A stretch of 64,000 bases of DNA from Tethya wilhelma (Eukaryota; Porifera; Demospongiae; Tethyida; Tethyidae): NCBI GenBank assembly GCA_964030475.1, contig CAXIPT010000002.1, positions 1,562,519 to 1,626,518 of the forward strand. The letters run 5' to 3'. The position numbers and the translations under genes were made by a program. Shown one piece after another: positions 55,880-64,000 of the stretch (position 1 is its first letter; each line of letters opens with the position of its first letter). The notes beneath the pieces are model-generated. The model worked only from the letters and a program-made list of their open reading frames with translations. It was not told the origin of the DNA and searched no databases.

Positions 55880-58350
55880 CCAGAGTATTCTAAATTACGC
55901 TCATTATATGGGCATTTAGCTCTTCAGTTACTTCCAAACGACCTTCAGCTTTTAAAATCTCCCCAGTTATGTCCTTATGGTTGCTAGAAAAATAGTTCTT
56001 TTTTGCCTCATCATTGTTTTTCTCAACTCCTGCAATGTACAAGAATTGTCATGAATAAAAAAAGGCTATGCAATAATTGCTGTTTATGTCATGTACACAC
56101 CTTGTCCACTGAATTTGTTTGATGTTGCCATATTATTTCTTAATCATTGTTGGAATATGATATACTAGGAGATGCATGTATGAAGTTACCCAATTATCTT
56201 GGAATCCCTCACATTGTGTTCCAAGTGAGAGAAACAAGTTTATCCATTCTTTTGCCTATCAAATAATATATTAAGCACATCAGAGCATTAGCTGTTAATT
56301 ATAATACATGCATGCATGGTTAGTCAAAACTGTATTTTAAAATAGAGCATTCCTGTATGTACCTTGGTGTGTATAATGTCACCTGATGGGGGTGACCAAC
56401 TTGATAGCAGTTCATAGAGTTCAGAAAGTCCTGTATAGCAATATACAAGATATAGATGCATGGCAAAAAGTCCTACATACAAATTTGCATATGCATGCAT
56501 GAATTATACCTTCCAAATTTTAGTTGTGGTTTGGACAACTTCCTGTCGGAGTAGTTTATCAAACATGTCTGTCAGTTTTCTAAAGACATCACCACCTTTC
56601 AGGGAAGTATACTCATACTTTGCTGAAGATCTTCCTTCAGAATCTCTTTTTTGCCAGACTCTAAATGTGACACCACACTCCTTCATCTGTTCTTCTAGCA
56701 TCTGTAAGGCCAAAAAAAGAAATAAATGCATGCAGCTTCAATAACAATTACATGGTCATACCCCAGCTGCACAATGGATGCATGCTCAACTATGACTTGT
56801 ACGTATATATTATACATACACACTTTATTCATAGCATTACCTTTAAGTGTGTTTGACGTTGTGCAGATATTGCATGTCTGTGCCCAGCATTCATATCTTG
56901 CGTAACCATGATACCAAATTAGTGAGCAGTACATCTGGTACTGTTAAAAGCAAGTGAAGTTCATCAACTACTACATGGTCAGGTTCTATGTTAAGCAACG
57001 GAGAATCTTTTACACCAAGTCTCTTCTTTGCTGGTTGACTTCAAGAAAGACCAGCACATTTCTTAATCTTCTCAAGCGTGCGAGACTTTTGACCTTGTTC
57101 ATTATAAAACTCCAGTTGTTTACTCATATCCCATCTGTGTGATTATGTCATCCAGCAGTAATAGAACATAGTCATGAAATAACAGAGCGCTGTTAACTGT
57201 ACACCATATACAAGCATATGTAGAGCATGCCTTATTCATTCCCATCATTAACAAAAGAAACTGTCGAAAATATAGAAGTCATATACAATTAGTTAATATA
57301 ATACCATAATTGATAGTGAAATCTTGCATCCCTTGTAATTTCCAGAGTGTAATCTTTTCCATTGATGTTCAAAACAGCAATTCATTGATGCTATCAAAGA
57401 CTTCTTTAAGGCCGATCTTAAGTGTGTCATAATCTTCTTCGGCTTTTGTTGCAGCAAATGTATGATTTCCTGCATGTGTCACGGATTACCGTAGCAATGT
57501 GTGATCACATTAATACTAGCATAATAATATTATTACAATACATACCAGAATTAGAAAGGACATCTTTTTGTAGTCCAGGTAGAGAAAAAGACAATAGAAT
57601 TACATTTGAAGATCTTGTGAACCGTGCACCATCCCCACTAATCTTTACTTTTATTAGAGATCTAGAGGTCACAATTTCTGGGTCAGAGGATATCTAAGCA
57701 ATCAAAGTTAATGAATAACACACCATAATGTTTAATAATCAGCAAAACCATGAATAGCTTACAATTTTTGAAAGCTGTGCTCTGAGTGTATCTGGGAATG
57801 ACCGAAATGTACCTAGGTATGGACCAGATAATCTTTCAATTTCTACAGACGTATTCAGGGTAGTTCGTACATGTTTGATGTGATGCATTCCAGGTAAATT
57901 GGACATCATGCTGAGCTCATGATATGACTCATCACTTATTGCAAAATGATCGAGAATATAAAGCACTTGAAGAAGCTTATCATAATCTTCTGAAGATGGA
58001 ACTGTAACTGGCTCAGATTAATTGATTTGGCAATTGATCCTCACTAGTTTTATTGGTGAGCCTGTGCCTTGTTTTTGAAGATGAATGTACTCTGGCACAA
58101 GACCAAAGGATTCTGAAAACCAAAGTGCTTGTCAACCCAGCAAAAGATTTAGTATACGCCGAGCTTGCCTAGGGGAAACATCTTGAATCTCTTTACTGCG
58201 ATTGATGATAGGAGTAGTACATGATGTGCATACTGTGATTTCAGATTGAGGGGGTGGAATATCTACCGTATCTTCATACTGTACAATGCATTGAGCCATA
58301 TCTTCAAGAAGTGTAGTAATATCATCGTCTTTCTTTTCCAAAGAAGTTCT
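55880..58350 (-). pseudogene. Multi-exon transposon-like gene, decayed
   Basis: Coding pieces in a consistent order on the minus strand: PRQARRILNLLLG then a TGA and LWFSESFGLVPEYIHLQKQG; LLQVLYILDHFAISDESYHE; VKISGDGARFTRSSN; HTFAATKAEEDYDTLKIGL; WDMSKQLEFYNEQGQKSRTL; LLNIEPDHVVVDELHLLL; ECGVTFRVWQKRDSEGR; LSELYELLSSWSPPSGD; LFLSLGTQCEGFQDNWVTS; and GVEKNNDEAKKNYFSSN with DITGEILKAEGRLEV. I recognise this as an unnamed multi-copy family in sponge and cnidarian genomes, probably a transposase. At least three nonsense codons and several frameshifts are present. The ISGDGA and EPDHVVVDELHL segments could hold catalytic acidic residues. Confidence 0.65.
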
Positions 58351-58775
58351 TAGTTATACCATGATTTTCCGATAGTTCTCAGTTCGAAAACATATAGATA
58401 TTTTTGATTCATGACTTCTTGATGTTTCTGTCCCCTTGCATTGCGCAGCTATGCTGAAACTTTTGATGCCTGTTCCTTGAGACGTTGCTCAATTCTAGCA
58501 CTATATCTTACACCTCCAAGTACCTTCATATATACTTGGTCAATATAGGAAGATATGCCCTCTCTGTGCCATTTGTTTAGGAGACCATATGGTATAGAAA
58601 GAGTATATATACCACTGTGGAGGTCTTTTCCCTGTTACTATAACACAAGTAAGACCTTCCTGCTGGCTCTGCAGTGTCAACAGTAATAACAAGTGACTCG
58701 GTACTCGCAGCCACGTTAAAGTCTGCTTTTGCACAGGCTTTAACATTACCACGAACAGCCACTCAGTGTACTTAA
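58351..58775 (-). other. Possible further relic upstream of the transposon-like gene
   Basis: Two overlapping minus-strand frames show protein-like stretches (VAASTESLVITVDTAEPAG, CYSNREKTSTVVYI). Nothing recognised. Confidence 0.25.
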
Positions 58776-59396
58776 GGCCTGGGTCACCTATGTACCTTAA
58801 ATAGGTACTTATTAATATTCACATCTGTTGTAACTTTAAACCTATCTAATCAGTAACCATTGAAACATGAATATAGATTCATGGCTATAATCTAAAAAAC
58901 ATAATTAATGAAAAAAATGGTCATGTGACTCTTCCAAATTTGCTGAATCAGCAAAATATGAATAATTATGACCAAATTGATCGCTTTACTAATATAAGTT
59001 AAAAATCGAAGTTTGGAATCTGGTAACTGATTTGGATCAGAGATACGATGCATTTTCCAAATAATGCACACTAACCGTTTTCTATTTCTCGGCTGTATCA
59101 TCAACAATTTAATAATTTTTTACCAAACTTTTATCCATAGAGGTTTAGGATGTGGCGAACATCTTGACTAATTTCGGTTGCCATAGCAACACTGAAACTT
59201 GACCGCCTAATAAATTATTCATAATTTAGGGTGTTTCACTTGATGCTCATTAATTACAAAAATATTCGACATTTTGTAAACATGGCAACAAAAGGAGGAT
59301 ATGTAAAGTAAATTATCCATAGACTTTTAAAAGATATAATTATAAAGTGGGTCGTTGCTATGTGCAATTTTGATGCATTTTTGGTTGACCCAGGCC
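58776..59396. mobile_element. TTAA-flanked MITE, copy 2
   Basis: GGCCTGGGTCA at the left and TGACCCAGGCC at the right are perfect inverted repeats, each flanked by TTAA (58772-58775 and 59397-59400). 621 bp, no ORF. Non-autonomous piggyBac-type by target site. Confidence 0.9.
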
Positions 59397-59512
59397 TTAA
59401 GTGCGCAGAGCAGGTAACCTATTACTATTTGGTAATTAGCGCATAATTCATTATAATAATTGGACGCCATGGCATGCAATAGTTTAATGAAGTTTAAATT
59501 ATTGAATAATTA

Positions 59513-59760
59513 TTAGCATTGTTTTTTGAGCAATCTAACAACCAAAATTTCAGTAAATGATCTTTGTTTCGCTATTAAGTTTCCTTTAGTGTAACATTTA
59601 GGACCATATCTAAGCTTTGGATGTATTCTAATAGGAAAGTCAACACAGCAACCATTTCCATGTTGGTCATATATAGTGTACCAATTATCTTCAGAACTGA
59701 AGTCTGTTTCATGAAAAAGTCTTCCCAATCCACTTTCAGGAAGAGTACCTGCATTACCAA
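59513..59760 (-). CDS. Terminal exon of an unrecognised gene
   Basis: After a TAATGCAG acceptor the minus strand reads GTLPESGLGRLFHETDFSSE, then NWYTIYDQHGNGCCVDFPIR and KLRYGPKCYTKGNLIAKQRS to TAA. The composition is protein-like and the ORF is closed by a clean stop. The family is not recognised. Upstream exons would lie in the region occupied by a mobile element and the N gap. Confidence 0.35.
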
Positions 59761-59803
59761 ATAAAAACCTAAACACATCTAGTCTAAATTCTACACAAAA
59801 CTC

Positions 59804-60082
59804 AGTGGCGGATCTAGGATTTGAAATAGAAGGGTTCCAATCAATGCACACAAAGCGCGCGGAAAATTTTAACCAAGCCACGCCCACTTCTGTTCGTAAA
59901 GCCCCGCCCCTTTAGCGTGCGGACAGCTAGATTTTGCAACAACAAGGCCTGAATCAGGCCGAATGGAGAAAGAAAGAGTCAGAAACTATATTATCGTAAA
60001 CCAAAGACTGATATACAGTGAGATTTTGAGTTGCTTTTGGTATTTTTAAGTTGAAAGGGGGGTTCCAGCTAGCTCTTTTCCA
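59804..60082 (+). mobile_element. Left end of a CAGTGGCGGATC element, cut by a gap
   Basis: Begins CAGTGGCGGATCTAGGATTT, a terminus seen in hAT-like repeats of many animals. The right end is not seen before the gap at 60083-60391. Confidence 0.45.
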
Positions 60083-60391
60083 NNNNNNNNNNNNNNNNNN
60101 NNNNNNNNNNNNNNNNNNNNNNNNNNNNNNNNNNNNNNNNNNNNNNNNNNNNNNNNNNNNNNNNNNNNNNNNNNNNNNNNNNNNNNNNNNNNNNNNNNNN
60201 NNNNNNNNNNNNNNNNNNNNNNNNNNNNNNNNNNNNNNNNNNNNNNNNNNNNNNNNNNNNNNNNNNNNNNNNNNNNNNNNNNNNNNNNNNNNNNNNNNNN
60301 NNNNNNNNNNNNNNNNNNNNNNNNNNNNNNNNNNNNNNNNNNNNNNNNNNNNNNNNNNNNNNNNNNNNNNNNNNNNNNNNNNNNNNNNNNN
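60083..60391. other. Assembly gap of 309 N
   Basis: Unknown sequence. Any open frame through it is meaningless. Confidence 1.
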
Positions 60392-63300
60392 CCCACTAAT
60401 CAGACCTGACTCTTACTTGGTATTTTAGTAGAGCGCTTCCTTACCTAACTGCACAGCAAGTCTAAAGCTCATAGCTCAAACGCTATGGCTTAAAATAAAA
60501 AAAATGCGAAAAATCTCAGATTACGCGATCGTTGAATACGCGCGTGCGGATAAATCCGTCTACCGGCCCTAAAGAGTTAAGCGCATAATTATGCTTATAT
60601 TTCCACAGTAAGAAAATAGGCACATAATAGCGAAATGCGCGTAATAACGAGATACATGGCCACATGAGCTACGTTTCAAAGCGAGGCAACAGAATTTTTG
60701 GAGAGCGTTATTCGAGCATAACTTGCATTGCCAGCAATGGCCATAGAACTGAGGACATCCGGCGCGTGGCCGTATTTACGTTGGATTGTTCAATTATTTC
60801 GAAATGCTAATATTTCATATTACGCTTAGCCACACCCCCAATTCTAACGTGACGTCATAACTAGGCCTCTGTGGCCTGCTAGCTGAAGTAAAGTCTTGTA
60901 AAGTAGCCCAGCTAAGGCCTAGAGGTAGCCAAATCAGGACAGAGACTGTAGAACATGGTCCCCACTTACTCCAGAGATCGTCAAACAAGAATCAATGAAC
61001 TCCAAAGACTGTCACAGGCAAGCTCAATCAACTTGAGACTGACTTATCATCATCATATAATTTTACTATGACTTGTATATAGCATCTCTATGTTCTTGTG
61101 TATATAAATACGATTGAACTATATGCTGTCTTTATTATAAATGCCATTGTTCATAGCATAGGCTTTTGTATAAATTTATTTCATATAAAATTTAATGACA
61201 GATAAATAATTATTATGAAAATTATCTAAACTTACCCGTAGTTCATAGTGCCCAGTTTGGCGCCTACACTACACCTCTACGATCCCAGTATAACAAGCTC
61301 CAAGCTAGTACCCATCCCTGAGTGATCAACACGCTCTCAAGACTCACAGCTAATCACAAAGGGGGTCCTAGACTGGCCTACTGCCAGCCCACAAAATAAT
61401 CACAAGGCAGATACAGCAACTCAGCTAACACGCATTTAGACTCACAGCCAACCTTGTCGCCAACTGCTTGTGATATGGGAATGCTGCTAAGGTATGCACA
61501 CACAGTAGAAAAGCTGTACACTTCTTGAGCTCTCTTTGGCGCCATAGCCTGGGTCTTACTCTGAACAAACCACCAAGTTGTGACGTTTCCAGACGGTTAC
61601 GTGACGTCATAATTACTTCCGAAATTGGACTTAGACTCAAAATCATAGGCCAGTTTTCTAAACTTAACGGCCAAAAAGGAAAAAATTCACTGGCTGTGCA
61701 GGTCAATTTTCATCCCATACGTACTGTATACATGTCATATTAACAAAAAAAATGCTAACAAAATTGTGATTTTTTTCGAGTGACCGTTTAAATGCAAATA
61801 AAAATTACAAAAAGTGTAAAGTGTAAATTTTGTATAGATAAACAATGGCGACTTGAGCGAGTCGGAAGTGAGCAAAAAGGCATGCCAAGAACAAAGTTTC
61901 AGAGCTCGAACCTGGTATGAAAATAAACTAAACTAAGTGTAGAACAGATCTAGAGGCTAACAAAATTCAGAGCTTACCTTGGATTTTCAGAGCGCTACTC
62001 TCCCCTATAGTACTAGTACAAAATCTTGTTTGAGTATACGGAGAAGTATACGGAAATATTTTTGGTCATGTCCACCCATTGCTGGCAATGGTCTGCAAGA
62101 GCGTGTGGACTACTTTTTGTGGGTAAAGTGTTGTCTATGTGTCCAGAAACTGATCCTTTCCCTGTGTCAATAGTGAAAATCCACTTAATGATGAAGTGTC
62201 AAGAGAAACAATGAGTGCATGCGCTTATACGTGAAGTGTGCCTAATAATGCGCCAGTACGGTATCACGTAATTGCGCAAGCCTACGTAAAGAGTGCCAAG
62301 AATACTGTGCGAGTTTGGGCAGCAGATTATCAACCACAATCTTGTACGTGCTGCAGTACAGCATACGCAGCCATACTGCAGTTTATTAACCCTTGATGCA
62401 CGCAGGGGTTACGATAGTCATTTTGCATGTCTGTCTGTCCGACAGATTTTTTTAACGGAAGGCCCAGTCTTCAAAAGCGGCACACCGAGGTAAAATAATC
62501 GATATTATCTAAAAAAAATACACATAGCATTCAACCAAACCTTGTAGTTCCTGAGATCTGAGGCTTTTCAGCCTCTCTGAGCACTAAGCTTCGAGGCCAC
62601 ACCTGCTAATCACACCCATTTCTTAGTGTGTGTTATTTAGAATTGATTAAAGGCTGCCCAGCACAAGCATGCAGGAGTTGAGGGGCAACTAACTTACTTT
62701 GTAGGTAAACTTAAGCAAGCAATAACATTATACTTTAATCATGCTGTTTTGCAGATTATAAGCCCATGTTTTGAATCTAAGGCATGACAGAGCTGATGAT
62801 AGACTCATGAATCACTGAGTCATGTCATGTGAACTTGCCAGCTAGTACAGTGCTAGTACTCTGACTATATCTTTGCAGTAGATAATCAGATTATTGTTAA
62901 TGACCAATATTCTCTGTGTACTGAGCCGGTCAGTCTGTGGCCAGTGCCAGCCTCCTGGTCCGCCGGGGCATAATATAACTGTAGCTAGTATCCTCTGCTG
63001 GGCCCACTATTCATCGTAGATTGTTATGGGTGACAATGTATTGTATTGGTAGGGCACCAAGGGTTAAGCACCTTGGTGCCTTCATTTATGTAGTAGCCAT
63101 AATTGTTCAAGATGATCAAAAGAATAATAGTATACAATCTTCATACCCAACAGAATGTCTGTGTTCAGAATAGCTCAGTCATTCAAAGCGAATAAACATA
63201 CACTTGAACTTAATGGCCTCTACAGGCACAATGATAACGACAGTTCCACTTGAAATATTTTTCAGCCAAAGTCCAATGCACTATCAGTAAGATCAAAGCT

Positions 63301-63613
63301 CTCTGAGGGAAGTAGGTTTGTTTTAAAAACATTCACTACCGCAAAAATACCAATTTCAAAACAAACTTGATTATTACTTTGTCCATATTCCTTTTGTTAG
63401 TAGAATTCAAGAAACTGAACATGTAACTGTTCCTTTTCTTTACTCTTTTGAATGGTAGATTTGGCCCATTTCCATTCTATAGCTTTTTTACAGCGAACTG
63501 TAGGGGTACTTGTTGCTGCACACACTCTTCACTCTTCTGTAGCACCACTAACAAAAAAATTAGTGGTTTAGTAAACTACTATTAGCTTATTTTTTTGTCC
63601 AAACAAGATGCTT
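60392..63613. other. Unassigned region with one hairpin
   Basis: No gene could be supported. It has more CpG than the rest. A perfect inverted repeat, GGCACCAAGG and CCTTGGTGCC, lies at 63053-63080. An ATG at about 60956 opens 36 codons (MVPTYSRDRQTRINELQRLS) without recognisable features. Confidence 0.45.
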
Positions 63614-63940
63614 TCAGTGCTTTAACATGAGATGGAGTATTATTGAAAGTTGGAGAATTAAGCCCATTTGGAAAGCAAAATGGCAGAATGCAGCTGTAAA
63701 GATTATCGTCATTGACCCGGAAGGTTTGTCAACAGAGATATAATTTTCTTGATACACAATCTCATCCATACTTACTGCTAGTAATCTTCCAGCTTTGTCT
63801 CTGTGAGAGTCACTGTCATTGAAATCACTTTCAGAGTCAGGAGCTAACTGCTTGGTTGGGGTTATATTTCCTAAATAATGGCTGCTTGTATAATTTGCAC
63901 CATTACTAGGATTCTCTGCTTCGTCAATTAAAAAGTTCAC
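63614..63940 (-). CDS. Unrecognised ORF at the window edge
   Basis: 108 open codons on the minus strand, with an acidic Ser/Asp stretch (DSESDFNDSDSHRDK) and AGRLLAVSMDEIVYQEN. Frame-shifted text lies upstream to the window end. It may be an exon of a gene continuing outside, or transposon-derived. Family not recognised. Confidence 0.3.
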   Translation of the reverse strand: MNFLIDEAENPSNGANYTSSHYLGNITPTKQLAPDSESDFNDSDSHRDKAGRLLAVSMDEIVYQENYISVDKPSGSMTIIFTAAFCHFAFQMGLILQLSIILHLMLKH

Positions 63941-64000
63941 TTGTTCTGATTTTCCTTTTCATACCACACCAAATATGCTGGACCTGTTTGCTGGGAAAGT

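Noticed and set aside
60046..60428. Open frames through 60083-60391
   Set aside because: They consist of unknown bases.

Overview
The window is eukaryotic: genes are split into short exons by GT-AG introns, AT-rich non-coding DNA dominates, and there are no operons or ribosome binding sites. The gene content (chains of SRCR half-domain exons, Ig-like domains and a SEA-like juxtamembrane module in one receptor, sponge-style fibronectin III repeats, and several multi-copy transposon-like families) points to a demosponge, probably Amphimedon-like. That assignment is from recognition, not from a search.

Layout. 1-8.4 kb: minus-strand 3' exons of a PXK/Slob-like pseudokinase (7084-8357), a tandem copy of its last exon and 3' flank at 1-720, an AIG1-type cysteine-rich fragment, a decayed Crypton-like recombinase and several short elements. 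8.9-9.6 kb: fibronectin III exons, minus strand. 9.6-16 kb: a MULE-like MITE with an exact 9-bp target duplication, two copies of the dominant local repeat (family A) and a dead LINE reverse transcriptase. 16.0-30.9 kb is the most interesting part. A six-exon minus-strand gene encodes a 147-residue type I membrane protein with a signal peptide, a tiny ectodomain and two YxxL motifs in its tail. It lies head to head with a plus-strand receptor of about 1,400 residues (seven SRCR units, four Ig-like domains, SEA-like module, membrane span, tail with an ITIM-like tyrosine). If the candidate first exon of the receptor is right, they share about 190 bp of promoter. 30.9-36.1 kb: a broken secreted/membrane gene and an intact four-exon 100-residue gene of unknown function. 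36.9-53.7 kb: a segment with identical 929-bp direct repeats at its ends and internal inverted repeats, all next to single-N joints. Two genes are cut and rearranged here in a way best explained by assembly error or a circular/tandem origin; it also holds a Ulp1-type protease relic, an internally deleted hAT element, a PARP-type catalytic domain with one stop, and many palindromic MITEs. 53.7-64 kb: a decayed transposon-like gene, two TTAA-flanked MITEs, a 309-N gap and mostly unassignable DNA.

How genes may work together. Only one functional grouping is suggested: the receptor and the small tyrosine-tail protein could be a co-expressed receptor/adaptor pair, architecturally like metazoan immune receptors with FcR-gamma or CD3-zeta-like adaptors. 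This is inference from architecture and gene order; neither membrane span carries the charged residue that usually pairs such proteins. Most remaining coding signal is mobile-element debris. I saw no tRNA, rRNA or CRISPR array.
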